Origin: JAJFKX01 sp965230265
GTDB taxonomy: Bacteria > Pseudomonadota > Gammaproteobacteria > Xanthomonadales > Wenzhouxiangellaceae
DNA: 64,000 nucleotides
NCBI GenBank assembly: GCA_965230265.1
Contig: OZ245999.1
Location: 3,100,001 to 3,164,000 of the forward strand
Reading direction: 5' to 3'
Below the pieces are notes generated by a model. The model was not told the DNA's origin. It saw only the letters and a list, made by a program, of their open reading frames with translations, and made no database searches. This document shows, one piece after another, positions 17,222-26,670 of this stretch; the first letter of the stretch is position 1; each line of letters opens with the position of its first letter. The position numbers and the translations under genes are program-made.

Positions 17222-17253
17222 GTAGGTCGGTTTAGGCACAGCCGTAAACCGAC
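17222..17253. repeat. Dispersed palindromic repeat, copy A
   Basis: A 32-bp unit beginning GTAGGTCGG and ending CCGAC whose ends are mutually complementary. Related units are at 17306-17342 (inverted) and 32518-32549. Copies A and B face each other across about 50 bp and could form one large hairpin after the halogenase gene, perhaps acting as a terminator. Confidence 0.6.
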
Positions 17254-17305
17254 AAGCCACTTGTGCAAGACCCAAATTAATCACTTTGACTTCATCATTT
17301 TTCTT

Positions 17306-17342
17306 TGTCGGCTTACGAACCTGAGGTTCTAAGCCGACCTAC
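17306..17342. repeat. Dispersed palindromic repeat, copy B
   Basis: Inverted relative to copy A. It begins TGTCGGCTTACG and ends CTAAGCCGACCTAC, with an altered centre (GAACCTGAGGTT) that is itself palindromic. It lies 75 bp before the stop of the DUF899 gene on the opposite strand. Confidence 0.6.
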
Positions 17343-17417
17343 ATTAAATCTGCTGGATAAGATAAAAATTCAGCCATTAAATAGTATGTTTTGGTTCATG
17401 AAATATATGGCTTATGT

Positions 17418-18020
17418 CTATTCAATAATATTTTCACCACCATCATCCAATTTGGCCGGGCGTGTCCAGTAATTGTATTGCGGTGTCCAGTCTGCTTCAC
17501 TCATTCCTGCCAGACCCAAAAGATTCCACATGGTGCAATACTGATCACCCGGACCAAAAATGCCACTGTTTTTCCGATAAATCGTATCGCCCTCGCGTTC
17601 GTAGACCACCACACCCGGCATGTTGTCTGCGCCCTGCATAACCGTCTGCTCCTTGATGTAATCACCACCGCCATGAGAAGCCGTACGAAAACGCCAGTTG
17701 CGAGAATTGGCAAACCGGCGCTGTACATCAGGTGCATCCTTGGATAACAGCACAACTGACATTGCCGACTCCAGATGTGAGAGAAACGGGTTGATACCAT
17801 CAGCCCATAGCGTGCAGTAGCGACAAGCCTGGCCCATATTATGGATGGCCAGGAGTTTTGATTGATCTGCAAACAAATCCAATAGTGACACTTTGCCGGT
17901 TAGTGTCGTGAACTCATAATTGTTTACTTGTGGACCACGCTGGTCTTTACGCAGTGCGTTCAACTCCTGAGTCAGTTCGAAAATTTGCATCTCAAGCTGC
18001 TGAATCTGTTCATTGGCCAT
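17418..18020 (-). CDS. DUF899 family thioredoxin-like protein
   Basis: 200 residues beginning MANEQIQQLE, with a coiled N-terminus of about 30 residues. The core contains LLAIHNMGQACRYCTLWADG, the Cys-Arg-Tyr-Cys pair where thioredoxin folds carry their active site, and a later GPGDQYCTMWNLLGL block typical of DUF899. Function in this family is not established. ATG 18020 is chosen because it lies seven bases after AAGGAG; ATG 18023 directly precedes it and is an alternative. It follows the DUF885 gene with an 84-bp gap, reading in the same direction but upstream of it in coordinates. Confidence 0.85.
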   Translation of the reverse strand: MANEQIQQLEMQIFELTQELNALRKDQRGPQVNNYEFTTLTGKVSLLDLFADQSKLLAIHNMGQACRYCTLWADGINPFLSHLESAMSVVLLSKDAPDVQRRFANSRNWRFRTASHGGGDYIKEQTVMQGADNMPGVVVYEREGDTIYRKNSGIFGPGDQYCTMWNLLGLAGMSEADWTPQYNYWTRPAKLDDGGENIIE

Positions 18021-18104
18021 CATCAAACTCCTTAGTCATGAGTATCATCAGTGTGACAGCACAGGCATGTAAACACCACTCACACCCATGCGCGCCTTAT
18101 CCGG

Positions 18105-19880
18105 TTATGTGGTCTGTTTTTTGGCTTTGGTCTGAGCAACCCACTCCAATACCAGCTCCTCCAGCAATGCGAGTGGCAAACTGCCATTGGCGAGTAGCTG
18201 ATCGTGGAAATCACGAATCTTGAAATCTACACCCAGCTCGCGTTCGGCAGTATCACGCAGCTCACGGATTTTTAATTCACCAATTTTGTAGGACAACGCC
18301 TGTGCCGGCCAGGTGATATAGCGGTCTATCTGACTTTCTACATCGGCCAGACTTAATGCGGTGTTCTCAGCCAAGTAATCGATGGCCTGCTGACGAGTCC
18401 AGCCTTTGGCGTGCATGCCGGTATCCACCACCAGACGACACGCCCGCCACATTTCATAAGTTAAGCGACCAAAATCGCTGTAAGGGTCCTGATAAAAACC
18501 CATCTCTTTGCCAAGGCTTTCTGAATACAAACCCCAGCCTTCGCCATAAGCAGAGTGATACAGGGTTTTTCTGAATTCCGGAACATTCAGTTCCATGGCG
18601 ATAGCACCCTGAAAGTGATGACCGGGCTCGGCTTCGTGGAAAGTCAGTGCCTCCAGGTTATACAGCGGTTGGCTTTTCAGGTCTTTGGTGTCTAGAAAAT
18701 AGGTGCCCGAGGTGGTACCACTGCCATCAGAGGCAACATAGTACGCACCGCCACCCGGACTGGATTTGATGTCAAAGGTACCCCGCGGCAGCACACCAAA
18801 CCATTTGGGTAGCTGGGCCGCCATTTTGCGGGTGATGTAGCTGGCTTTTTCGATCAGCTGCAAGGGGGTATCGACATAAAACTGCGGGTCGGTGCGCAAA
18901 AATTCGATAAAGGCTTTGAAATTGCCATCGCTATCAAAATCACCTCTGGCTTTCACCTGGTTGATCAAAGCATCCATTTCAGCGCGGATACGCTGAACTT
19001 CTGTCAGGCCCAGCTGGTGGATTTGTTCTGCGGTGTAATCGGTGGTGGTATAAAACCTGATCAGATACTGATAATAGTCCTCACCACCTTCAATGGCTGT
19101 GATGCCAACCTGTTCTCGGCAATTGGGCAGGTATTGTTTGGTGAAGAAATCATAGATTTTCTGGTATTCAGGGATCACGGCATCCTTAATCAATGCAGTA
19201 CCGGCTTTTAGAATCCGTGTCTGTTCTGCCTTCGCTATGGTATTAGGCATCTTGGCCAAAGGCGCATAAAAAACGCTGTCTTCGACTTCGCTGACAATGT
19301 GCTTGCTGATAGTGTTCTCATAACCATCAATGCTGGCACAATAATGCACATGGCCTTTTTCAACGGCCTCGTTCATATCAACCAAAAACTGACCGGCATA
19401 ACGCGGAAAGTCAGCGAGACTGATCAGATAATTGTCATAGTCAGCCTGTTCCAAAAACGACATATTGTCCGGTGCCCCCGCGAAATAGGACCAAAAACTG
19501 GCGTAGTAATTGAGTGGGTAATAATGATCCAGCTGAGTGTAGCTTTCCGCTTCGGTCTGGCGCTCGTATTGAAACAAACGGTAGTTGATTTTATCGGCAG
19601 GGCTTAGAGCATCAATATCGAGTTTTTCCAAGCGATCCAGAATCGATTGATTAAACGCCTGCCGCCGGGCACGACCTTCTGCCGACATATCTGGAAGGTG
19701 GCCATTCATACGGAAGGTATCCGGGTCTTTGCGGAAAAAGATCTGCTCTTTATTGGCTGCCGCCCAATGGCTATCCAGGATACTATGCAGACTGTCTTGT
19801 TCTGAGGTTTCTGCGTTTGATAGCGCACTAAAGCCGATCAGTAAAATGGTGAACCATAGAAACTTTTTTATTCTGATCAT
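18105..19880 (-). CDS. Secreted DUF885 family metallopeptidase-like protein
   Basis: 591 residues. An N-terminal signal peptide ends near ALSNAE (residue 24), so the product is periplasmic or secreted. The motif HEAEPGHHFQ, about residue 380, is the conserved His-Glu...His of DUF885, which resembles a zinc-peptidase centre. The full family length is present. It is the first of two minus-strand genes, with DUF899 starting 84 bp further on. Peptidase activity is inferred from the fold family and was not assigned a substrate. Confidence 0.87.
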   Translation of the reverse strand: MIRIKKFLWFTILLIGFSALSNAETSEQDSLHSILDSHWAAANKEQIFFRKDPDTFRMNGHLPDMSAEGRARRQAFNQSILDRLEKLDIDALSPADKINYRLFQYERQTEAESYTQLDHYYPLNYYASFWSYFAGAPDNMSFLEQADYDNYLISLADFPRYAGQFLVDMNEAVEKGHVHYCASIDGYENTISKHIVSEVEDSVFYAPLAKMPNTIAKAEQTRILKAGTALIKDAVIPEYQKIYDFFTKQYLPNCREQVGITAIEGGEDYYQYLIRFYTTTDYTAEQIHQLGLTEVQRIRAEMDALINQVKARGDFDSDGNFKAFIEFLRTDPQFYVDTPLQLIEKASYITRKMAAQLPKWFGVLPRGTFDIKSSPGGGAYYVASDGSGTTSGTYFLDTKDLKSQPLYNLEALTFHEAEPGHHFQGAIAMELNVPEFRKTLYHSAYGEGWGLYSESLGKEMGFYQDPYSDFGRLTYEMWRACRLVVDTGMHAKGWTRQQAIDYLAENTALSLADVESQIDRYITWPAQALSYKIGELKIRELRDTAERELGVDFKIRDFHDQLLANGSLPLALLEELVLEWVAQTKAKKQTT

Positions 19881-20014
19881 AGTGACCTCTTGGAATGAAT
19901 AGCCGCTGTTTGAAGGATGTCTGATTATAGGGCATTGGTTCTAATCCCAAGAATAGACAAAACCCGCCTTGGGTGCTGATTAAACGATGTTATCCAACCA
20001 TCTGCCTGGTTTGA

Positions 20015-20509
20015 CTAAAAATGCCGGTAAACCTGATGAGGCCCATGCGTCAGCAACTCAATGGTCTGCTCATAACGTGCACCCATTTTCTTCGCCAGAT
20101 GGATAGAAGGCTGATTCGTCGGATCGATATAGCTGACCAGCGAGCTCGCTTTTAGCACCTGCTGGGCATAGGTTTTACAGCGTTGCGCCGCTTCCAGCGC
20201 ATAACCTTTGCCTTGATGCTCGGGCATCAGCCAGTAACCCAGCTCCAGCTCAGGCCAGCCCGCCGATTGCCACAGCCCGACACAACCAACAAACTCACCA
20301 GTGGCTCGTTCCTCGACTGCCCAGTAACCAAAGCCCTTTAACTGCCAATGACCAATATGCAATGCCAGCGCTCGCCAGGCCTGATCATCATCCTTAACAC
20401 CGCCTACGTATTTGGCATTGGCTTGATCGGCATAAAATGCTGCCAGTGCCGGGAAGTCGTCAATGGTCCAGGGGCGTAAGTTCAGGCGTTCGGTTTCAAT
20501 TTTGATCAT
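20015..20509 (-). CDS. GNAT family N-acetyltransferase (RimJ/RimL-like)
   Basis: 164 residues. The start METERLNLRPW-type opening (IKIETERLNLRPW) and the acetyl-CoA loop in HQGKGYALEAAQ (Q-x-x-G-x-G/A) mark the RimJ/RimL branch of GNAT enzymes. SLVSYIDPTNQPSIHLAKKMG is the usual C-terminal helix. These transfer acetyl groups to protein N-termini or small amines. It stands alone, divergent from the zinc-finger gene with 132 bp between them. Substrate unknown. Confidence 0.9.
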   Translation of the reverse strand: MIKIETERLNLRPWTIDDFPALAAFYADQANAKYVGGVKDDDQAWRALALHIGHWQLKGFGYWAVEERATGEFVGCVGLWQSAGWPELELGYWLMPEHQGKGYALEAAQRCKTYAQQVLKASSLVSYIDPTNQPSIHLAKKMGARYEQTIELLTHGPHQVYRHF

Positions 20510-20641
20510 CTAGTGCTCTTAAAAACATCAATACTTATGACGGGTATCATAATGAATGTTGTTTGTCCTATGCAGCCCCTAATAATTGTATATGACTTTT
20601 AACATGCGAATTTTATTTGTATAAAACATAAACTTGATCTT

Positions 20642-21034
20642 ATGAAATGCCCTCGAGATCATGCAGAGTTAAATATACGCCAACGGGAAGGGGTGGTAGG
20701 ACAAGTTTGTAAAACTTGCCAAGGTATCTTTTTGACTTCAACAGGAGTCAAGCTTTTTAAGGTAAATCATCAAACTGATGTGCTTGAGAATATTCCCGAG
20801 ACTTGTCTGCAAGTAAAAGCAAAGACTTTTTGCCCTAACTGTTATTCCAAAATGTCATTGGTCAAAATGGATGATATCGAAATTGATGTATGCAGCGACT
20901 GTACTGGTATTTGGTTTGATAAAAATGAAGCTTCAAAAATAGCCAAAAACTATAATCCTAATACACCGCGCGACGAAAATGGCTGGTATTTATTTTTTGA
21001 AGCCGTATCACTTTTATTGAGTCGGCCTTGTTAA
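20642..21034 (+). CDS. Zinc-ribbon protein, two zf-TFIIB-like domains, possibly truncated
   Basis: 130 residues with two Cys4 ribbons: CPRD...CKTCQGIF near residues 3-29 and CPNCYSK...CSDCTGIWFDKNE near residues 62-93. This is the zf-TFIIB (COG3809) signature, and the GxWFD phrase is diagnostic. Many family members continue into a membrane or rhomboid domain. Here the protein stops at SLLLSRPC, so it may be a shortened member. The gene is AT-richer than its neighbours. Function unknown. Confidence 0.8.
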   Translation: MKCPRDHAELNIRQREGVVGQVCKTCQGIFLTSTGVKLFKVNHQTDVLENIPETCLQVKAKTFCPNCYSKMSLVKMDDIEIDVCSDCTGIWFDKNEASKIAKNYNPNTPRDENGWYLFFEAVSLLLSRPC

Positions 21035-21120
21035 TGAATATACTTTTAAAGAAAAGGGGCAGACATAGTATGGGATACGCTTACTTTTAATCTTTTCTTC
21101 GTGCTAAAAACCAAGTCAAC

Positions 21121-21639
21121 TTATTCATTTTTTTCGGCCTGTTCAACAATATCTGTCAGCTTCCAGAGCCGATAATGCACTTCCCAGTCGTTAGGCACAA
21201 ATACCACAATCGGTTCTCTTGGGTAATAATCTATGGTCAATGAGGGCACCCAGAAAAACTTCTGCACCCTGGGTGCATGCTGAGGCACCCCCAACAATGT
21301 CGAGGCAATATGTTCAAATTCTGCGACGTAATATTTATTAACCCCATCACTGGTTAAAAGCTCATTCAAGGTTCCTACTAACCGTACACCATTGTAACCA
21401 TCAAAGCTTAAATACCGACCCGCCAGAATTTCCACCTTCCACTCTTTCCACTGCTGTAACGGCATATCGGGCAGGTCAATAGTGTACCTAAGCTTGCCAT
21501 CCAGCTGACTCGGGATGGGTTCTGGCTCACAAAAGTTCGGAAATACACCGCATGGTTTTTTAGTATCCGTTTGCTGTGCATAAACATTCGAAAAAAACAG
21601 CAGGGTCAATAAATACAAAACGGACCTTGGATACTTCAT
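21121..21639 (-). CDS. Secreted protein of unknown function
   Basis: 172 residues. The signal peptide ends after SNVYAQ (about residue 22), followed by a mature domain with two cysteines (CGVF and CEPEP) that could form a disulphide. The rest is beta-rich with several Trp and Tyr residues. No family was recognised. It is convergent with the zinc-ribbon gene (gap 86 bp). 212 bp separate it from the divergent nucleoside-hydrolase-like gene, and I see nothing else in that gap. Confidence 0.65.
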   Translation of the reverse strand: MKYPRSVLYLLTLLFFSNVYAQQTDTKKPCGVFPNFCEPEPIPSQLDGKLRYTIDLPDMPLQQWKEWKVEILAGRYLSFDGYNGVRLVGTLNELLTSDGVNKYYVAEFEHIASTLLGVPQHAPRVQKFFWVPSLTIDYYPREPIVVFVPNDWEVHYRLWKLTDIVEQAEKNE

Positions 21640-21851
21640 ATACTGCCTTTAAGCTGACTCGCCCAATCATTATGTGATTCAACAGACACAAGCCGCTATC
21701 AAAAGATTCCCTTTATTCGAGTACTAATACACAGAAAAGAGACCGGGATGATACGCATCGATCGGCATGATATAGGATATGATCTAAACGATGCGCCCGT
21801 CGTGATTGGCAGGGTGACACGATATTGGCTAATAAAACATAGGGCAGGGAT

Positions 21852-22850
21852 ATGACAAAAAGATATGTTGCAGTAATGCAGGATGGGGCCATTGATGAGT
21901 TGATTTCGGTGATGTTGCTGGCAAGCATGGAGGATGTCTCCATGTTTTATATTGATATTCTGAATGCCGACTGCATTGCCTATCCGACCTATCAGGTCAC
22001 GCAGAAAATGCTGAAGATGATTGGTCAGGAAGTGGATTTGGTGTTTATTTCCAATGCGCGGGGCTGGAATCCTTTTCCATGGACTTATCGGCAATACTCG
22101 ATGATGGTGAACCTGTTTCCCATGATCAATGATTATCAATCGGATGTACCCGTTCCGCCGCCGATTGCACCGCCTTATTGTGTCGATAAGCTGAATGCCG
22201 CCAAAGCCGCAGACAGCGATTTTAAAGTCACATTTGTTGTGTTGAGCCCGTTGACCGATATGGCCGACATTGTGGCCAGCCTGGATAACCCTGCCGACAT
22301 CATTGAATCCATTATCTGGATGGGCGGCGTCTATAGCGATGATCCGACTGTTTTACCGACAGGCAATATTGATACCGGCATTGCACCGGGAGCCAACCCG
22401 AATGCGGAATGGAATGCCTACTGGGATCCTTATGCCGTGGATACCGTGATGAAGTCCGGCGTGCCGTTTTATATGTTCCCGTTGAATGTGACCAACAGCG
22501 TTTTGCTGACCCCAGAAATTATCCGCCAGTACTTTCTGGCAGAAAGCAGTGACTATCCCATGCTGGATCTGGCTTCACAGATGTATGCCACCGTGGCCTT
22601 CGAGGCCGGTTTCAGTTTTTGGGATTCGGTCACCACCGCCTATGTCGACCGGCCGGACCTGTTTACGATCGAAACCAAAACGATGTCGATCGACACCGAC
22701 ATCAACCCGCAAACCCAGGGCACGATCAAACTCGATCCCAACGGTTACCCGGTTCAGGTGGCCACCAGTATCAATGTGCAAGGGTTTTATACCTATCTGA
22801 CGGATCAATTGAAGACACTGCCAGTGGCGGGATGGCCTCCAGGCCCTTAA
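21852..22850 (+). CDS. Nucleoside hydrolase-like protein (degenerate metal site)
   Basis: 332 residues. The fold signatures are a leading MQDGAIDELIS where nucleoside hydrolases have DTDxGxDD, the central VVLSPLTDMADIV and IIWMGG, and NAEWNAYWDPYAV, close to the family AEFN..xDPEAA. True enzymes hydrolyse ribonucleosides to base and ribose at a Ca2+ site. The N-terminal Asp cluster here is reduced, so activity is doubtful. A GCAGGG ribosome site precedes the ATG. Its 3' 240 bp are repeated in degenerate form at 26671-26912, implying a lost tandem paralogue. Confidence 0.8.
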   Translation: MTKRYVAVMQDGAIDELISVMLLASMEDVSMFYIDILNADCIAYPTYQVTQKMLKMIGQEVDLVFISNARGWNPFPWTYRQYSMMVNLFPMINDYQSDVPVPPPIAPPYCVDKLNAAKAADSDFKVTFVVLSPLTDMADIVASLDNPADIIESIIWMGGVYSDDPTVLPTGNIDTGIAPGANPNAEWNAYWDPYAVDTVMKSGVPFYMFPLNVTNSVLLTPEIIRQYFLAESSDYPMLDLASQMYATVAFEAGFSFWDSVTTAYVDRPDLFTIETKTMSIDTDINPQTQGTIKLDPNGYPVQVATSINVQGFYTYLTDQLKTLPVAGWPPGP

Positions 22851-22910
22851 CGATAAAAAGCTCTTGGTTCTTATTTCCAGGGGTTTTTGAACAAGCGCAG
22901 ATAGACTGCT

Positions 22911-24977
22911 TTAAAAACGGTAGGTCATGGAAACCCTGACTTGTCTTGGCTCAACGGGTTTGAAATGGATATCTTCTACAGGCGAGGTTTCGCCTGGCAG
23001 CTGGGATTCAAAGAAGTAGGTGATGTCAGCATCTTCTGAACCCAGAAGATTGAGCACATCAAGCCCGAGGCGAACAGGACCGATCTCTTTGTAGATCCCG
23101 AGATTGAGCAACGTGGTGGACTGCGAAAACACCGAGCCATCTTCAACCAATGGTGCTTCACCGAAGTGCCGCAGGCGCAGTGTTGATGTAAAGCCGTTGA
23201 TGGGCCCGACAGTCACGCCTGCACCAACTACGCTTTCCACCGCCTGCGGAATACGATCTTCTGCCGCTGCCGTGTTTCTAAAGCGAGCATCGGTATAGGC
23301 TGCGGTGGCATCAAAAACCAGCCAGTCGCTTGGGCGCCAGTAGGCATTCAGCTCAACCCCAAACCGCCTTGAGCCGTTATTGGGCTCTGTGGTGCCAGCG
23401 TCCCCAACAAACACCAGTTCGCTATCAAGCTCCAGCCAGAAGCCGACCAGTGTGACATTGAACGAGCCGTGTTCCAGGCGTGCACCCAGCTCAGCGCCTT
23501 GCGCACGGACCAGAACATCAACCGGATCAACCGATTCGAGTGTGGCCGGGTCAACCGAAATGGCCGCTCCGCGCACATCGTTGGAGTGAAAGCCCTGACC
23601 ATAATTGGCATAAAACTCAAGCTTATCGGTGGCACGCCAGGCGAGGCTGGCGGTGGGTGTCACGATGGCATCTGAGCCATCGCCAGAGTTCACCGCAATG
23701 GATGAAACCACGTCGTAGCTGAAGACATCTGCACGCAGACCGCCGCTGGCTCTTAGGTGATTCGTTAGATCAACTTCTATTTCGGCGAAGGCACCGAACG
23801 AAAACTCGGTGACTTCATCATCGCGTACGGTCGACAGGCGCTGGCGACCGGCCGTGTTGAACAGGCCAATGTCGTAGATATCGTCATAGCGCACATCACT
23901 TCCAGCCCGAATCATGGCTGGTGTTCCGGCCAGTATGAACGGTTGCGTATAGTTGACTGATCCGCCTACTGTGACGCGTTCATCGCGCTGCTCGAATTCG
24001 TCACCGTTGACCGGATCGTTGAGAAAGTAGGTGAAGTTTGAAAACAGGGCAAAATCATAATAGATCGCATAGGCATTCGCCGACCAGTGGCTTGAATCAA
24101 AGCCACCGCTGAGCGCAATTCGTGTTGTCTCACCACCAAGGTCCGGGTCGATAAAACCAAGCCGGGATATCTGACCGCTCTCAACCGCGCGAAGCGGAAT
24201 CTGATCGGAAGAGGTCCACTCCGCATCATAAGCACTCAATGAGACACGCCAGTCCACCTCATCATTCTGCCGGGAATATTTTACAAAGCCATTGAATTTT
24301 TCCAGGTCTTCATCCAGTTCGAAGGGGCTATCGTAAAAGGCGGCTTCGCTGGCAATCAGCAGGTGGCCGCCGCCGACATCCAAAGACGTGGCCAGCAGCC
24401 CGCGGCGGAAGTCATTTTCGCCGATCGTTAATTGCGCGATATCGGTTGGCAGAGCGTCATAGGTTTTGAAGTTGGCCGTGGCCGCTGCGCTGAAATCGCC
24501 GACATCAGCGTAATATGGACCCTTGCGGAAGTCGAGCCGTTCGGTGAGCTCCGGAATGATGAAATTGAGATCAAGATAACCCTGCCCGTGGCCATGGGTG
24601 CGCAGATTGACCGGCGTTCCATCAAAAAAGGCCGCAAAGTCAGTACCGTGGTCGAGATTAAAACCACGCAGATAAAACTGATTGGCCTTACCCGAACCAG
24701 AATGCTGCGTGGCCACCAGGCCGGGAATCACTTCAACCAGCTCACCGACCCGGCTGAAAGGGCGGTTCTCGAAATCGGAATACCCTACCGTGCCTTCAGA
24801 ACCCGACTTGGCCTCGCCAATCTGTTCAATGGCACGACCGGAAACGGTCACCTCCTCCAGAACCACTGGCGTTTCGGTTTCAGTTTCCCCTCTATGTTCG
24901 GCATAAGCCGACCCTGCGTGGCAAAAAAGCGCACAATATATTATGAATCTAGCCCGCCTCATTGTCTGATCACCCAT
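22911..24977 (-). CDS. TonB-dependent outer-membrane receptor
   Basis: 688 residues. A signal peptide ends near GSAYAE, followed by a TonB-box-like VVLEEVTVSG. A plug domain comes next (VGELVEVIPGLVATQHSGSG, FYLRGFNLDHGTDFA), then a 22-strand barrel ending in the usual aromatic residue (VSMTYRF). It imports a ligand too large for porins, using TonB energy. The ligand cannot be inferred; no siderophore or vitamin genes are adjacent. The start is ATG 24977, or ATG 24962 (MRRARF), which gives a more normal signal peptide. It is convergent with the nucleoside-hydrolase-like gene. Confidence 0.92.
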   Translation of the reverse strand: MGDQTMRRARFIIYCALFCHAGSAYAEHRGETETETPVVLEEVTVSGRAIEQIGEAKSGSEGTVGYSDFENRPFSRVGELVEVIPGLVATQHSGSGKANQFYLRGFNLDHGTDFAAFFDGTPVNLRTHGHGQGYLDLNFIIPELTERLDFRKGPYYADVGDFSAAATANFKTYDALPTDIAQLTIGENDFRRGLLATSLDVGGGHLLIASEAAFYDSPFELDEDLEKFNGFVKYSRQNDEVDWRVSLSAYDAEWTSSDQIPLRAVESGQISRLGFIDPDLGGETTRIALSGGFDSSHWSANAYAIYYDFALFSNFTYFLNDPVNGDEFEQRDERVTVGGSVNYTQPFILAGTPAMIRAGSDVRYDDIYDIGLFNTAGRQRLSTVRDDEVTEFSFGAFAEIEVDLTNHLRASGGLRADVFSYDVVSSIAVNSGDGSDAIVTPTASLAWRATDKLEFYANYGQGFHSNDVRGAAISVDPATLESVDPVDVLVRAQGAELGARLEHGSFNVTLVGFWLELDSELVFVGDAGTTEPNNGSRRFGVELNAYWRPSDWLVFDATAAYTDARFRNTAAAEDRIPQAVESVVGAGVTVGPINGFTSTLRLRHFGEAPLVEDGSVFSQSTTLLNLGIYKEIGPVRLGLDVLNLLGSEDADITYFFESQLPGETSPVEDIHFKPVEPRQVRVSMTYRF

Positions 24978-25196
24978 TAACGATGTACCAATCTACTGCT
25001 CAGATACATTCCTTTGTATGACGAAATCCATTATTTATCTTGATATGTTATAACATAACAATAATGCTACTCGCATAGCAATGCATTGAAAGCCGAAACG
25101 TCTATCTGGTGCGACAAAATGGGGAGTGACCTTAGCAGTATTATCGCAACCTGTGCTCCGATAAACATAAATTGGACTATCAAGGTGGTCAAAAGA

Positions 25197-25223
25197 AATG
25201 AAGCCGCTGATAGCGGCTTCATT
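25197..25223 (-). terminator. Intrinsic terminator-like hairpin
   Basis: A near-perfect stem of about 12 bp (AATGAAGCCGCT paired with its complement, 2-base loop) lies 38 bp beyond the stop of the Gly/Ser-rich protein gene. On the minus strand it is followed by TTCTTTT. This makes it a likely terminator for that gene. The 283 bp between 24978 and 25260 hold no other recognisable feature. Confidence 0.6.
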
Positions 25224-25260
25224 AAAATTTAAGCAAAAGACTTCGCCGAGCAATAATTAA

Positions 25261-26136
25261 TCAGTTTACATAGCAGGTAAGCTCGCAGGTCTCACTATTG
25301 CCACAACTGAAGACACAATCACCTCCATGACCACCACCTGGGGCACTACCACTGCCGCTGCCTTGGATAATGATGATTGTAGGGTTGCCGCCACTGCTGC
25401 CGCCACCACCGTTTGACCCGTTAGAAGAACCACCATTGTTTCCACTACCGCCATTGTCATCGTCCTCAAAAAAGCCACAAGCGAGCAGCATGGCTTGAAA
25501 AGCAGTCGTTGAAGCTCCGATAGCTAGCCCACATTGCGCAACAGTCGGGTTGGGGAAACAGGCAATTTCTTCAGTTATGTTTGCAATAACATTATTTTGT
25601 ATAGCAATTGAGCACTCACTGGTTATTCGTGTTGCCACGCCATCATTAAGCGCCAGGTTTATGTTATTTATAATCTCGCTTCTATTGTTATTGAAAGTCT
25701 GACCAAAGTTTGCAATACCATCCATAAAGCCTTCAAGCAGGATAGATTGTTTTTCAGAATACTCTAAGGTCACATCCCCATTGCTTCTTTGACTGAGAGC
25801 AGTTTCCGATGAAATACGTATCGCTTCTTCGCTTCTGTTGACTTCTAATAATGTGTCATAGCCATCGGCTATATAGGTTTTTGCGGTGTTTAGTTCATCT
25901 GAATAATCTTTGAAGACTGTCAGTAACTGACCATCACTAGATACAAACTCAATCACCGTACTCTGATCATTAAGGTCGAAGCGAAGCTCGATACTCGAAT
26001 CGTCAGACTTTGCTCCAGTGATGAGATTACTAAAATCTGTTTGAGCAGATATAGGTGAGTTGCTTAGAAGCACTAGAGTGCTTACCAATGCAGTCTTACG
26101 TATATTCAGATGCGAAAAAAAACTCATCTTATTCAA
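25261..26136 (-). CDS. Secreted protein with Gly/Ser-rich linker and Cys-rich C-terminus, unknown family
   Basis: 291 residues. The signal peptide ends near SPISAQ (about residue 32). The helical/beta middle has two cysteines around CSIAIQ and ACFPNPTVAQC. Residues 222-270 are almost only Gly, Ser and Asn, and the tail is CVFSCGNSETCELTC with four cysteines. The composition suggests a surface or secreted protein with a flexible spacer and a small disulphide knot. The gene is AT-rich compared with the core genes. I do not recognise the family. Confidence 0.65.
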   Translation of the reverse strand: MNKMSFFSHLNIRKTALVSTLVLLSNSPISAQTDFSNLITGAKSDDSSIELRFDLNDQSTVIEFVSSDGQLLTVFKDYSDELNTAKTYIADGYDTLLEVNRSEEAIRISSETALSQRSNGDVTLEYSEKQSILLEGFMDGIANFGQTFNNNRSEIINNINLALNDGVATRITSECSIAIQNNVIANITEEIACFPNPTVAQCGLAIGASTTAFQAMLLACGFFEDDDNGGSGNNGGSSNGSNGGGGSSGGNPTIIIIQGSGSGSAPGGGHGGDCVFSCGNSETCELTCYVN

Positions 26137-26254
26137 TCTCCTTGTATCCCTTTAAATACGTCATATTGTTAAATTAAAAATGACTCTGTTCCCTTTATCT
26201 TATGCCTAGTCAATTGTGCTAAAATCAATATTTTATTGAGAAACGTTCAATCTA

Positions 26255-26458
26255 ATGAATAAGCCATATGCTAGGAGAGCTTGGCAACTCACAGTCTGCT
26301 CGATTCTTAACTTGTTTCTGTTTTTCCGGGGTTTCAGTGTAATGAGCTCCCTTAGCTTGTGGGCTATAGGTCTAATCGAAATCATGTTTCTTCTAATGAC
26401 CTTTTATGCCTGGCGCAGATATTACAAAACCAAACACGTGCCTATCTCTTCAGTTTAA
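26255..26458 (+). CDS. Small two-TM membrane protein, unknown function
   Basis: 67 residues with two hydrophobic helices (about 11-28 and 32-52), a basic N-terminus (NKPYARRAW) and a basic tail (RRYYKTKH). The sequence looks like a real membrane protein rather than a shadow frame because no other frame is coding here. It is divergent from the Gly/Ser-rich protein gene with 118 bp between starts. No ribosome site is clear. Confidence 0.5.
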   Translation: MNKPYARRAWQLTVCSILNLFLFFRGFSVMSSLSLWAIGLIEIMFLLMTFYAWRRYYKTKHVPISSV

Positions 26459-26484
26459 GCACAACCCTCCCTCTTTCAGTTATG

Positions 26485-26508
26485 CATCATATGTCTCCAC
26501 ATATGATG
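26485..26508. repeat. Hairpin after the small membrane protein gene
   Basis: Ten-base perfect arms (CATCATATGT and complement) with a four-base loop, 27 bp after the stop of the 67-residue gene. It has only a short T-run after it. Possibly a weak terminator. Confidence 0.45.
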
Positions 26509-26555
26509 GTTTATCAGTAATGACAGTGGGATAATCTAGAAAAGCCCCTTGCCGC

Positions 26556-26577
26556 TTTGTAAGAAACTTCTTACAAA
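26556..26577. repeat. 22-bp near-perfect palindrome
   Basis: TTTGTAAGAA and its complement flank a two-base centre. It lies in the gene-free stretch 26459-26670, between the small membrane gene and the nucleoside-hydrolase remnant. Apart from these two hairpins I see nothing there. Confidence 0.45.
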
Positions 26578-26670
26578 AGATAAGACGTTTGTTTAGGGGG
26601 GTCTCTCACCTATGGGCAAAAAACTTCAGGTGTTAGCCTTTTGAAGAGTGATCTTCTTTTTCTATAGCCC

